A stretch of 64,000 nt of DNA from Benincasa hispida (GCF_009727055.1 NC_052357.1:20594908-20658907), one strand, 5' to 3'; counted from the stretch's first letter, positions 23,435 to 35,600 are shown. The notes: generated by a model not told the origin, from the letters alone. Program-made: numbers and translations.

Positions 23435-24616
23435 CCAAGAACATTAGAGAGGACTAGAAGCCATTAGGGCACGAAAAGCGCCTGGAACGAGAAATCTCTC
23501 TACAATGCCTTCTGTCTAGATGCCTGGATCATTTAGATGTATTTTCAGGGCAAAAAAGGTGGCATGGATTCGTGGGTCTAGGGTTTCTGTTTTTTTGGTC
23601 ACGGTTTTGGGATGGAGGTTTCGTGCTTGGAAAGTGTTTCGTTCGCAAAATCCTCCGAAGTAGGTGTTTTCTTAATGTTTTGACCCACTGTGTTTGTTTT
23701 TGGCTAATTCCAGGACTGAAAGTTTGCACATGAAAATTGACGTCTCGAGCACCTTGGTGGGTGCCAAAAGTCATTAGGTTATGAAAAGCACTCGGAACGA
23801 AAATTTCCTCTACGACGTCTTTACATTAGATGTCTTGGATCATCTAGACCCATTTTGGGGGCGAAAAAAAAGTGGCATGAATTCATGGCTTTAGAGTTTT
23901 TGGTTTTTAGGTCATGATCTCAGGATGAGGATTTCGTGCTAAAAATGAGCTCCATTCGCAAAAATCCCCGAAATTAAGTGTTTTTTGAAGGTTCTAACCC
24001 ACTATGTTCATTCGAGCCAATTCTGGGACAGAAAGTTTGTGCATGAAAATTGACATCCTGGAACCCTAGTGGAGAACAGAAGCCATTTGGATACAAAAAG
24101 TACCCGAAACGAGAATTCTGTATGAAACGCCTTACGGCTAGATGCCCTGGATCATCCAGACCCATTTTGAAGGGTGGAAGTGGCGCAGATTCGTGGGTTT
24201 AGGGTTTTCGATTTCTACGTCACAGTTTCAAAATGAGGGTTTCGTGTTCAGAATGAGCTCTGTTCGCAAAATCTCCTAGAAGCATGTGTTTTCTCAAGGT
24301 TTTGACCCATCGTGTTTGTTTCGGGTGAATTTCGGGATAAAAAGTTCATGCATGAAAATTGACGGCCAAGAACCCTGTGGGGACCAGAAGCTATTTGCTA
24401 ACTGAAAGTGCTCGGAATGAGAAATCTCTTTGTAATGCTTTTCAGCTAGATGCCTTGGATCATCTTGATCCATTTCGGGGGCAAAAAATTGTGGCACAGA
24501 TTAGTGGGTTTAAGGTTTTTTATTTCTAGGTCACGGTATCGGGATGGGGGTTTCGTGCTTGAATTGAGCTCCTTCTATAAAATCCTCTAGAGGCTGGTGT
24601 TTCCTTAAGGTCTGAC
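23435..24616. repeat. Tandem satellite, block 2
   Basis: Same monomer as 1225-3000. The GGATCAT landmark recurs near 23,526, 23,837, 24,150 and 24,460, spacing about 310 bp. It begins in mid-monomer at the C1 LTR end and stops in mid-monomer at the S1 insertion. Confidence 0.92.
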
Positions 24617-26286
24617 TGATGCTTATATTTATGAAGTGGAAATGTGGATGTTGTGCGTTGATGAAATTGCGTTGTGCACTCAAGTTTCCCCAGCAAAATC
24701 CAAGTGTAAATTCCTCCGAGTTTCCTGGTAAGTCCAGGGTTGAACACAGGGACTTGTGAAAACAGATTGCGTTGTTAAATTTTATGAACTTTGTGCTAAC
24801 TGAGTAAATAAATAAGGTGTTGGGTTTGTTGTTTGCGTTGATGAAAAAGAAATAAATAAAGGCGGTGGATTTGAGATAAGGCAGTTGTGTGATAGATGCA
24901 ATGAGTATGCGATGAATGGGTTGAGAAGTTCCTTAGCTAGCGTTACTCGGGAATGCATCAGACTATGCGATCATGTTACAACCATGCACAGCAAGTCATT
25001 TTCCAATGTAAATGCGATGCTCCTAAGTCTAGAACGCATGTGTTGAATGCAAAAGTGTCCATAGAGCTTATTCCTAAGTCTCTACTCTTTTCTTATGCGA
25101 TGATGCAAAATGCATGAATGCAAGGTGACCACATACAATCATATTCTATCTCTAGGATGCATGAGATTCGTTGATAACAAATAGTGCTCATTTCTAAGCT
25201 CCTATCTCTTGATTATGTGTTCTAATCTGGTTCTTCTGAGCCTAGATTCTAACCTGACCTTCCCAAGTCTAGATCCTGTCCTTAGACTACCTTCCCAAGT
25301 ATCTCTAATGGACGAATGAAGCATACATAATACAAGATAATCGCAAAGAATGAAGATTCCTTAGTTGTGCTAGCTAAATGCTTCTCAAGCCCAATCAAAT
25401 GATTTAGCTACTCATGGTGAATAACAGAGAGTGAACAAATATAGAGAAGGAAATTCCATTTTATAAATGAGTTAGTACAAAATGACAATGGAAGTAAAGG
25501 TAGAGCGCCTGGTAGAAATGTCTTGCTGACCGAGGCTTTTACACTGAAATCTCTATTCTGTTCTAAATATGTTCCTGCTTCCACAGGCATCGACCCTCTC
25601 TCTGTCCTTGAAGCTTCGGCACTTCCCAAGCTTATTGGAATGATCTGACGGCACAACTTCCTCCTCGTGTCGGCCTTAAAATGAAAGAAAACTAAGAACA
25701 AAAAACGTGCGAACTGAAGTATGAAATTTCTAATTGCTGAACTCGTGAACCCTTCTCTGAAGAATGCCCTTGGTATTTATGAGCATCCATGGTGAAAGGC
25801 AGCTTCTCTCTCATGGTTGTACAGATGGGACGACTTTAATTCCTAACTGATGTGCCGAATATTTGTCAACGAAAAAACTGAATGTACTTTGTGACCGTTT
25901 TTCTATTGTCAACTTAATTCGGATTTGACTGTCATCAGCTTTTGTTCCATCGCGCATAATTAGCCTTTCCCCGTTTCGCACAACCATGTTGCGCTGATAA
26001 AGTTGCGGCTATCCTTCTCGGATGAATGTTTGCGAGCACGATCAACGTAAAGCCTTGCGGTGAAGTTGCACTCGATCAATGATTTCCTATGATCACAATT
26101 CTTGCATTGCGTTAACGCATATTCTGCACAAAAATACAAAAATCAATAGTTCTAATGCGCTGAACGCATGCGACCGCAATATTATGAAAACGATGTAATG
26201 GATGCAAGTTAACATATTTTATCAACGCAATCCAACATTATTTAAGAATTTAGCACTATGATAACGTGCATTTCTGCCCGTTATCA
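24617..26286 (-). mobile_element. Solo LTR S1 (relative of the G1 LTR) in satellite
   Basis: In plus-strand reading TGATGC...CCCGTTATCA, with ctgac at 24612-24616 and atgac at 26287-26291 (4 of 5). The satellite phrase 'tctgac | ccaccgtg' continues across the insertion. Similar to the G1 LTRs but clearly diverged, with the same ends and the same 33-bp motif at 24720-24751. No internal region is present, so LTR-LTR recombination removed it. ORF 25408-25701 has no known domain. Confidence 0.88.
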
Positions 26287-26595
26287 ATGACCCACCGTGT
26301 TTGTTTTGGGCCAATTCTCAACAGAAAGTTCACACACAAAAATTGATGTCCTAGCACCTCGGTAAGAACCAATAGCCTCAGGGCACGAAAAGCACAAAAA
26401 ATGAGAAATCCCTCTACAACATTTTTTGGCTAGATGTCGTGGATCATCCGAACCCATTTCAACGGCCAAAAACCAAAAAAAAAAAAAAAAAAAAGGCACG
26501 AATTCATGGGTTTAAGGTTTCTGATTTTTGGGTCACGATCTCGAAATGAGGGTTTCACGCTTGAAATGAGCTTTGTTCTCTAAAGCTCCTAAGGT
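26287..26595. repeat. Tandem satellite, block 3
   Basis: Continuation of block 2 after S1 (gacccaccgtgtttg, then gggtttaaggtttctg). Includes a poly-A run of about 20 at 26,475-26,492. Ends at the truncated LTR of G2. Confidence 0.88.
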
Positions 26596-27244
26596 AGAAG
26601 ATTGCAGGCAATCACATGTAGCAGGCAACATTGGAGCCAAAGGAAGCAAGAGATTGCAACCTGGGCCTTGACATCTCTATCTATAACTTTTGTTCTTGCC
26701 TTTTATTTCATATTTTGTATTAAGAGTCACACTTGAGGTTTCTGTTATTCTTAATATGAATATGATTACCATACATTTCATCTCACTCATATTCTCCATC
26801 TCTTTTATCATGAGCGACAAAATTCTCAATGGGTTGATAAGATAACCTAACATTTTTCAAAAGCATGCATATGTAGAATATTCATCTTATTTAATCTGTA
26901 TTATTCAATGCCTAATTCAGTGAGAACTCAATTAGGTATAAGTGATCAACTACTCGAGAGAGAAAGTGACTTAGATTTTATTAAACAAGGAAGGAATTAG
27001 CTTTAGAGATAAAGTTAGATCTTTTATGAAACAATCAACTCAACATGAATTCTAGATATAGAACAAATGTGGTTTCTGACACTGAGAGGTGAGTTCATTA
27101 ACAAAAGTTGATACATAAATGGTTACGTATATTCGTATATTATGCTTAAGAAATTGTTAGCAAATATTCTTGACCTTACCTTACTTCATTCATCGTCTTT
27201 TATCCTCTTTCCATCCCTAGCTAGCTATAGTAATAATAATATAG

Positions 27245-27288
<44 letters not shown>

Positions 27289-27626
27289 CATTGCTCGCCT
27301 AGTCACCATCTCAAATTCATTGCATCATCACCACCATCATAATTTTAGTTATTAACATACTTAGTATAAACACATCATTATTGCTTATGATTTACACTTA
27401 ACCACAAGAGATCATTAAATCATTCAACAAGTCACATTACCAAATCCTTGGTTCGACCCTACACTTACCAGGAAACCTTGCTTGGATTTGTACTTTGGTT
27501 AAAACATGGAGAACCTATGCTACGTCATTATATTTATTACACATTTCATCTAGGCACAACTTAAGCTTTAGCTTAAATATACATATGCTTACGCACATCA
27601 AAGCGGCGAATATAAGGCGATAAACA
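26596..27626 (+). mobile_element. G2 5' LTR, 5'-truncated
   Basis: Lacks a visible TG start; it emerges directly from satellite. It ends ...GATAAACA just before AGTTTTTGGCACC. It contains the gypsy motif TTCGACCCTACACTTACCAG at about 27,452-27,471 and a long (TA)n run at 27,248-27,285. Confidence 0.75.
27248..27285. repeat. (TA)n microsatellite
   Basis: About 18 consecutive TA units. Confidence 0.95.
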
Positions 27627-27628
27627 AG

Positions 27629-27645
27629 TTTTTGGCACCATTGCC
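27629..27645 (+). promoter_or_regulatory. G2 primer-binding site
   Basis: TTTTTGGCACCATTGCC next to the LTR end, same type as in G1. Confidence 0.85.
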
Positions 27646-27748
27646 AAGAATTTGAAAATTAACAGACTATTGAATTTTCCCTGATCTTTTGTAGGGCTTC
27701 AATTTCAAGAGTATTGAACACTCACCCAAAGAGTAGCACAAATAGTAT

Positions 27749-29204
27749 ATGAGTGAAGACGACCAACCTGAACTTGTATTTGTTCCTGAAATTGTGCATA
27801 CCTTTCAAAGAAGGAATAGAGCAAACAGAGAAGAAGATTAAGAAATCAAAATATGGTAGATAATCTCAATAATCCTAACAACAATGCCATAGCCCCAGTT
27901 GATCCAATACGTTTAGCTTATGACCAAACAGACCCATAAGAGACTATGTTGCACCAAGCCTATATGACTTCTCTCCAAGAATTATGTGACCTGCTTTTGA
28001 AGGTGCTAAGTTTAGAACAAGTCGGTGATGCTTCAAATGATTCAGACTCCTAGCCGGTTCGGTGGATTCCCTGAAGAGGACCCTCACGCACATCTAAAGT
28101 GTTTCTTGGAAATTTGCAATGCTTTTGTCATTCCAAACATTACTCCTCAGGAGATCCAATTGTCACTGTTTTCTTTAAAGGAAGACACTAGACCATAGGT
28201 CTATTCTCTGGGACCTGGTGAAATAACCACGTGGGAACAGATGGTAGAAAAATTTATGAAAAAGTATTTTCCACCCAGAAAGAATGCCAAGTAATGAAGG
28301 GACAATAGAAACTTCGAGCAAAGAGAGCGAGAAAGTCCCGGCAACGCCTGGAATAGATTCAAAAAGTTGGTAAGGAATTGCCCACATAATGGCATTCCTA
28401 ATCACGTACAAATGGAGATTTTCTATGATGGGCTAAACAAGAATTCATAAGGAGCGGCAGACGCGACTACAATAGGGATGAGAGGATTATTAGAGATAAC
28501 CTACATCGAGGCAAAGTCAATTCTGGATAGGATTTCGAAAAATTGTGAGGACTTGGAAGATAATAACTTTGGTTCGAGATTAGGTAGGACACAGGGTGAC
28601 CTAAGAAAAGTTGATAAGGAAACTGTGACTACTCTACAACTCAATTAGTTGCCATGAAAAATTGGTTACGATTAATGATGATGAATCAAGTGAATACCAA
28701 AAGTAACGACAAAGTTAAGGCGATGAACCATATCACTGACACCAACTGTGTGGGTTGCGGTGAATCATATAGTTATGATTTTTTCCTGTGAAACCTCTAG
28801 TTTGTATGCTTCGTGAAGCCTGGCCCTTTCTCCAACACCTATAACTCGGGATATAAAAATCATCCCAACTTTACTTGGGATGGGAATCAGTTTGCACAGC
28901 ATGACAGATCAGGCGGTCAACAGGGAAATGGAGGTGGACCACTAGGATTCAACCAGAATTACCAATGTCACAACTTGCACAAGAAAAGCATCAGCACGCA
29001 CAGACATGCAGTTCATCATCTTCTTCCATAGAGAATCTGCTAAAAGAGTATATGCAGAAGAAAGATGCTCTTTTGCAAAGTCAGGCTTTCTCAATTTGTA
29101 GCCTTGAGATACAAATGGGCCAACTCACCGGTGAATTGAAGGCAATGTCGCATAGCTCCTTACCGAGTAATACGAAAAATCCATTAAATACAGCAAAAGT
29201 GTAG
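27749..29204 (+). pseudogene. G2 gypsy gag
   Basis: Starts ATGAGTGAAGACGACC, matching the N-terminal position and pattern of G1 gag. Encodes, in several frames, RFGGFPEEDPHAHLKCFLE, FSLKEDT, YSLGPGEITTWEQMVEKF and MKKYFPPRKNAK (retrotrans_gag), then a Gly/Asn-rich zone and a conserved C-terminal block (ENLLKEYMQKKDALLQSQ...LEIQMGQLTGEL). The zinc-knuckle region near 28,745-28,800 is degenerate. Numerous stops. Confidence 0.87.
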
Positions 29205-29456
29205 TGTTATGATGTGACATTGCGAAGTGGTAGACCCCTAAATGGTAAACCAGACCAATAAGAATCAGCAGTAAGAAAATTAACCAACCAGACCAATACT
29301 AACCATGATTTATAGATTTAGGTGCAAAAAGCAAGCACACCAACCCGAGATTCAGACAAAAACAACTCAACACTTGAGACATGCAACCAAACCCTCTTTT
29401 TCCGCCTCTCTAAAGAAGAAAAGTGAAGAAAACATGTTTCTCACTTCCTTTATGTC

Positions 29457-30619
29457 TTGAAGCAACTTCATGTGAATATACCTCTAGTTGAAGCAATAGA
29501 GCAAATGCCTTCCTATACCACGTTTTTAGAAGACGTTTTATCTAAAAAGAAAAGGTTGAATGAATTTGAAACAGTGGCTCTGATGCATGAAACTAGTGCT
29601 CTTCTTAAAGGAAATATTCCTAAAAAGATGAAAGATCTTAGAAGCTTTACAATCCTATGTTCTATTGGAGGGATTAATTTGGGTCACGCCCTATGCAACT
29701 TAGAAGCCAATATCAACTTGATGCCACTTTCAATAAATTAGGGATTGGGGTGATGAAACCAACAGCAGTATCACCCCAATGGGCAGATAGATCCATTGCT
29801 TAACCTGAATGGAAGTTAGAGGATATTCTAGTACAAGTGGACAAGTTCATATTCCCAACCGATTTCATAATCCTAGATTATGTGGAGGATAAGGAAATAC
29901 CCATTGTCTTGGGAAAGCCATTTTTATGCATAGGAAAATTCCTCATAGATGTCTACAAAGGCGAGCTAACATTGTGGATGAATGATTAGGAGATCAAATT
30001 CAAAATATTGGACGAGTTGAAATATCCTAAAGAAGCAGAGACTTGTCAACATATTGATGCATTGGAATGGGGACTCGAAGGAGCTAAAGCTGAATCTGAG
30101 CTGCTCTATAAGGAAGTTGTTGATAGCGAAATAGAAGAAGTTGTCAATATTATGGCTGAAACACAAAGGAAGATTGAATCTTTAGATCTGGGCGATAGAG
30201 AGCAGACGAGAGCAAAACCATCGCTTGAGGAACCTCCAACACTAGAATTAAAGACATTACCAGCACATGTGAAGTATGCATACTTAGGGAAGGACAACAT
30301 ACTACCAGTCATAATTTCTTCTCAATTGAATGCCTCTGATAGAGAATCATTAATGAAAGTGCTCAAACAACATAGCAAAGCTATTAGATGGACCTTGGCA
30401 GATATCAGAGGTATAATCCCATTGTATTGTATGCATAAGATTTGATTAGAAGGACACATAGGGATTATTCAATGTCAAGGAAGATTAAACCCTATGTTGA
30501 AAGACTTTGTGTAGAAAGAGATCATCAAACGGCTCAATGCATGAGTAATTTATCCCATCTCTGACAGCCAGTGGGTTAGTCCTATTCAATGTTTACCAAA
30601 GAAAGGGAGCATGACTGTA
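29457..30619 (+). pseudogene. G2 protease and RT N-terminus
   Basis: 29457-29741: YTTFLEDVLSKKKRL, LRSFTILCSIGGI and LCNLEANINLMPLSI. In Athila-type proteases this active site normally reads D-L-G-A-S; here the catalytic Asp is Asn and the Gly and Ser are also changed. 30008-30445: RT lead-in ending TLADIRGIIPLYCMHKI. Then, with stops, YPISDSQWVSPIQC and the KKGSMTVV block, where the inverted-repeat element begins. Confidence 0.85.
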
Positions 30620-30624
30620 GTCAC

Positions 30625-32618
30625 TGATGAAATACATAAGCATGCAATAGAAGCAAACAGAATAAATAAGCACTCTAATTATATTTAATTTGAGTTCTAA
30701 AGCATGAGTTTTCAGAAAAACACAAGAGGGTTTCAAAATAGACTTACCTTTGATGAATTCTTCCAATTCCAAGCTGCTTTTCACGTCAATTCAGCTCCAA
30801 ATCGACAGTGAACTACAAAGAGATCTTCTATACTATTCTCAGTTTTAAATTTAAGTGTTGGAATACGAATTTGAGTGAATTTGGTGAAGAATTTTCAGGG
30901 TTTGAGAGGGAGAAGAAGATGTAGTAGAAAACTCATTTTTGTAGCTGAATCTCTATGTTCTTCTTCATCATTCAATGTTTTTAATCACTGAATACATGCA
31001 AGTAACATCAGCAACTTCATTGCCAGCAGCTGCTTCAATAATTGAAATGGGATTGTGTGGTTTCACATGAGGAACACACCTCACGCTTGAGAAAACTGGG
31101 AAAACCCCACTTTCTCTAATTTCCAATCTTTCCACTTTTTCATTTGAAAATTCAATTAATTCAAAAAATAATTAAAAAATTGATTTATTAATTCATAATT
31201 AATCAAATCTAAACTATCAAAATCCAATTTCTTAAATTAAATTTAAAATTGGAATTTAATTTGATTTTTTAATTAATTAAACATATTTAATTAATTAATT
31301 AATTTAATATCGAATATCGAATTAATCACACACCTAATTTTAAACATGAATCCTATTCATGTAGTTAATATTTAAATCAATATTTAAACATTATAAACTC
31401 TCCAATTTTATTTAATTTCACCAAATTAAATGTTAATTATATAGAATATAATTAAACAAACCCTAATTTGAATTTTAACTTATTCAAATTCAAATCCTAA
31501 TTCAATTTGAATGGTTAAATCATGTGGACACAACTATATCTACAGTGAGGAGAGTGCAGCTATCGAGCTATAATGGTATGACTTGATAATTAACGAATAC
31601 TGATTAATTTAGTCTGAAGTGTTTTAGCCAATTAATCTTAAATCGTTGGAGCTCATGATCTGTAGGTCCATAAGGTCCCTCTACTAGCTCGTAAAACATG
31701 AACACCTTGAATTATTAAATTGAGTGAATTTGGAATGATATCAATTTGAATTGTTCAAATTGAATTAGGGTTTGAATTTGAATAAGTTCAAAATCAAATT
31801 ACGGTTTGTTTAATTATATTCTATATAATTAACATTTAATTTTGTTAAATTAAATGAAATTGGAGAGTTTATAATGTTTAAATATTGATTTAAATATTAA
31901 TTACATGAATAGGATTCATGTTTAAAGTTAGTTGTGTGATTAATTTGATATTTGATATTAAATTAATTAATTAAATAAATAAATAATTAAATTAAATTCC
32001 AACTTTAAATTCAAATTTAAGAAATTGGATTTTGATATTTAGATTTGATTAATTATAAATTAATTAAATCATTTTTTAATTAATTTAATTTTGAAATGAA
32101 AAAGTGGAAAAATTGGAAATTGGAGAATGTGGGTTTTTCCCACTTTTCTCAAGCAAGAAGTGTGTTCCTCATGTGAAACCACACAATCCCACTTAAATTA
32201 TTGAAGCAGCTGCTGGCAATGAAGTTGCTGATTTTGTTTGCATGTATTCGGTGATTAAAAATACTGAATGATGAAGAAGAACAGAGAGATTCAACTGAAA
32301 AAAGGAGTTTTCTGCTACATCTTCTTCTCCCTCTCAAACCCTGAAAATTCTTCACCAAATTCACTCAAATTTGAGTTCCACCACTTAAATTCAAGGCTGT
32401 GAATAGTATAGAATACCTCTTGGTGGTTCACTGTTGATTTGGAGCGGAATTAATGTGAAGAGCAGCTTGGAATTGGAAGAATTTATCAAAGGTAAGTCTA
32501 TTTTGAAACCCTTTTGTGTTTTTCTGAAAATGCATGCTTAAGAACTCAAATTAAATGTAATTAGAGTGCTAATTGATTTTTTTTTTTTGCTTTCGTTGCA
32601 TGCTTATGTATTCCATCA
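30625..32618. mobile_element. Palindromic fold-back element built from copia LTR 3' ends
   Basis: Left arm 30625-31511 (887 bp) is an inverted copy of right arm 31754-32618 (865 bp), separated by a 242-bp loop (31512-31753). The outer ends are TGATG and CATCA, and GTCAC is duplicated on both sides (30620-30624, 32619-32623). Loop plus right arm match the second half of the C5 LTR (about 33,630-34,574), including its CATCA 3' end. Both outer ends are therefore U5-type LTR ends, and no U3 start is present. It carries no ORF. The G2 frame resumes right after it. Confidence 0.9.
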
Positions 32619-32623
32619 GTCAC

Positions 32624-32807
32624 TAATAGCGATAATGAGCAGATACCCACCCGAACAGTGACTGGGTGGCAAACATGTATGAACTACAAAAAGCTCAACG
32701 CTGCCACCAAGAAGGATCACTTTCCCTTAACTTCCATGGATCAAATGTTGGATAGGATGACAGGTAACGAGTTCTTTTACTTTTTGGATGCTTACTTTGG
32801 TTATAAC
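32624..32807 (+). pseudogene. G2 RT fragment after the fold-back insertion
   Basis: Encodes TRTVTGWQTCMNYKKLN, KKDHFPLTSMDQMLDRMTG and FFYFLDAYFGYN, the next part of an Athila-like RT. The reading phase matches the left part at 30,611-30,624 if one GTCAC copy and the insert are removed. Cut at the LTR of C5. Confidence 0.9.
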
Positions 32808-34574
32808 TATTGGGTTGCATGTCCTAAAAATCGCAGTTTGTAAAATTAAACATATTATATATTCACATAAAGATGTTATCGAGGTTTTCTTCAATAATAC
32901 TGTTATTGAATATGTAAATTGTATTAAATCCAATAAATTAAGATCCATGGCTATTACATGAGTACTTGGACTTTATGTGGAGACATGAGAGTAGACCAAG
33001 TTCGAGTAGATAGCCAAAACGATCTATAAGTATACGATAAGGTTGATCTATAAGTATACGATAAGGTTGGGTATCCTATTCTAGAAATATCGGATGCGAC
33101 CCACTTTGTACTTTGTACAAATGATATGATTGTGAATCGTTCATGTGGAGACATATGAGTGGAGACATCCTATGCAAAGAGTTTGTATAAGATCGAACCA
33201 AGAAATAAGTCACTCTTACTTTATAACACTGTATACTGTTTAAGACTGACTTTTTCAAAGCAATGACCTAGGTAACTTGACCTTAATCAATTCCTGTTTA
33301 TTCGGGATTATCCTTAAACTTGCATGGGTGAGGGTTGACTCAAAAGTACTGGCTCAATAAGCCTCCCATTTCAGAGGCAAGACCGGGTAGATAGTAGGAC
33401 ACATGGAGTGTAAGACGAAATTCACTCCTACCCACTCTGGGTCTTGAACAAGGGTTCCCACCCTCTTACTGGCCCAAGAGAGACTCGGTTTGGTGATTGG
33501 ATCACAGCTCAATTATTCATTAAAGAATCAGTGGGACTTAAGAAACAAGATGTAATCTCGGGGGTAAAATAACTTTTGATCTAACTGTTATTACGAACGA
33601 TCTTTAAAGTGTTGACTTATTGATTATGGTTAAATCAAGTGGACAGAAATATATCTATGATGAGGGGATTACAACTATTGGGCAGTGGAGTGACCTGGTA
33701 GTTAATGAATGTTGACTAATTATTTTAAAGAGTTTAGCCAATTAATCTCAGATTGTTGGAGCCCAAGATCTGTAGGTCCATTAGGTCTCCCTACTAGCTC
33801 ACTAACAAATTAAACCTTAGAATAGCGTGATGAGAGAATTTGAAACGTTCAAATTCAAATTAAGAGAATTAGTAATTAGGGATTCATGATTGTGGAATTG
33901 GTGATTTAATAGTTTAATATTGGATATTAAATTATTTTTATTAATTAAATTATTTATTTAAATTTTATTTAAAATTAAATTTTTTTATTTGTTTTATTTA
34001 AAATTGTTTTTTTTCATTTTATGAAAATTAAAATATTTAAAATCAATTTTGTTTTAATTTTATTTTTTGAAAAATAAATTAAAATATTAAAATTGATCAA
34101 ATATCTTTTGATTAAGTGGGATGTTTCCACTTACCCACCAACAATTCCACTCAAATCCCACATACTTGGTGTCATTCATTGATGCAATCTGAGTTGCATA
34201 ATAATTTTGACAAAAACCAAGAGAGTTGGTTGAGTTTTTTAGACATGCAATTTGGTTTTGAGTAGAAAACAAGGGTTGTTCTCATGTTCTTCTCCTAACA
34301 CCAGAAATCCTCTCCTATCTTCCTTAATTTAGCTTCATTTTGGGTTCCACCATCCAATCTAAGGTCCTAAAGAATAGTAGGGAAGATTAAGTCGTGGTTC
34401 ACAACCTTTTGAACAGGAAATTCAAGCTGGAGTTGCTGAGTTGAAGAGTTCAACAAAGGTAATTTCAGAAACCCTATTTCTTATTCTTGAACATATTTGC
34501 TTGGATGCTAAAATTGATTGAATTAGAGTACTCAATGATCCTGATTGCTCCGCTAATTGCATGCTAACTCATCA
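32808..34574 (+). mobile_element. C5 5' LTR
   Basis: Starts TATTGGGTTGCATGTCC, where relatives start TGTTGGG, and ends CTCATCA just before the PBS. It is a relative of C0 and of the fold-back element, sharing GATCTGTAGGTCCATTAGG at about 33,768-33,786. Contains the tandem near-repeat ctataagtatacgataaggttg at 33,025-33,068. Confidence 0.87.
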
Positions 34575-34575
34575 A

Positions 34576-34588
34576 TTGGTATCAGAGC
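34576..34588 (+). promoter_or_regulatory. C5 primer-binding site (initiator tRNA-Met)
   Basis: TTGGTATCAGAGC, the canonical copia primer site, one base after the LTR end. Confidence 0.95.
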
Positions 34589-35600
34589 ATGATTTAAGCA
34601 CTCAAGTCATGTTAATTTTAGCTTGGGGTGATTTTCATAGGTTTTATGAAAATTTGAGCTGATATGGATAATTTTAGTTTTGCCATTTAATTTCTCTTCG
34701 ATTAAGTGTTAATTGTTGTAATTGGCTCTGTGTTTATGGGCCTTAATGTGTGATTAAGTGTCTAGAAATTTGTTAAAGTCAATAGAGTTGCAATTAGGTT
34801 GTAATTAAAGAAAGAAGCAAGAAAGGTCAGCTGTAGAAAACCAAGTTTAAAGCTACTGTCATGCAGTTTTGCAACGTTGTGCTTAGAGCGTTGCAATGCC
34901 ACCCTTAGAGTGTTGCAACACTACCTTTAGAGTGTTGCAATGCTACTCTTTAGACAGCCTAGAAACAAGGCATTTTTTCGTGGCATTTCAACGGTGGGAT
35001 GAAGCGTTGCAACACTGTTCATCCCAACCCATAATGTACACGCATGACCCGACCTGTGTTTCAAGTGAACCGATTTGGCTGGTTCGAGTCAAGAAGGTCT
35101 GATTCAACTTGGTTTTGGCTGATTCACCCTATTCTGGAGCCTTAAGGTCCATTTTGAGTTGTTCGAGTCCGGTTTGGGTCGGTTCGTATGGTCTAGAGGC
35201 TGTTTGAAGCTATTTTTTTATTTACTATTGTAATAAATTAGGTTGATTGCTTACTTAGGATGTCAAAACTGGTTCATATCAGTGTGTTTAATTATTTATG
35301 CATTATGAGTGTATGTTATAATTAAATAAATCTTGTATGTGCATATACTATGCCATGTAGATTTAAAATCCCACCATAGGAAGCATGTAGCATGCATTGA
35401 AAGAATGTTATGAAGAGTTATAATATATAATATGCATGTTTAGGGTTTCAGGTGTTTAATATAAATAGTTATATTAAATATTGAAATGCTTGGTTTATGT
35501 TATGGATGAAAAGCCTGTCTACAGTTCTGTAAGTCGTTATAAAACTGGATTAGACATTTAAAATCCATAACAAAGATAAGATGCATGCTCACCTAGATTT
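34589..35600 (+). other. C5 noncoding leader
   Basis: No recognisable ORF. Contains four or five copies of a GNGTTGCAANGC-like palindromic word at about 34,870-35,010 (for example gagcgttgcaatgcc, gagtgttgcaatgct). Right border with C4 is not clear. Confidence 0.6.

Larger units (their letters stand above)
26596..32807 (+). mobile_element. Gypsy element G2 (Athila-like), truncated
   Basis: Plus-strand order: partial 5' LTR (26596-27626), primer site (27629-27645), gag (27749-29204), protease and RT (29457-32807). The pol gene is interrupted by an inverted-repeat element (30625-32618) and is cut after the first part of RT, where copia C5 starts at 32808. The rest of pol and the 3' LTR are missing. 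Many stops in all regions. Confidence 0.87.
32808..35600 (+). mobile_element. Copia element C5: 5' LTR and leader only
   Basis: LTR 32808-34574 (1767 bp), PBS 34576-34588, then about 1 kb of noncoding leader that ends where C4 sequence begins (border not resolved, about 35,550-35,640). No gag or pol follows. It interrupted the RT of G2. Confidence 0.8.

Noticed and set aside
30600..32640. MULE with long terminal inverted repeats
   Set aside because: The repeated flank is 5 bp (GTCAC) once the ends are placed at TGATG/CATCA, and the arms are copia LTR sequence. Longer apparent TSDs (7-9 bp) come from shifting into the terminal bases.
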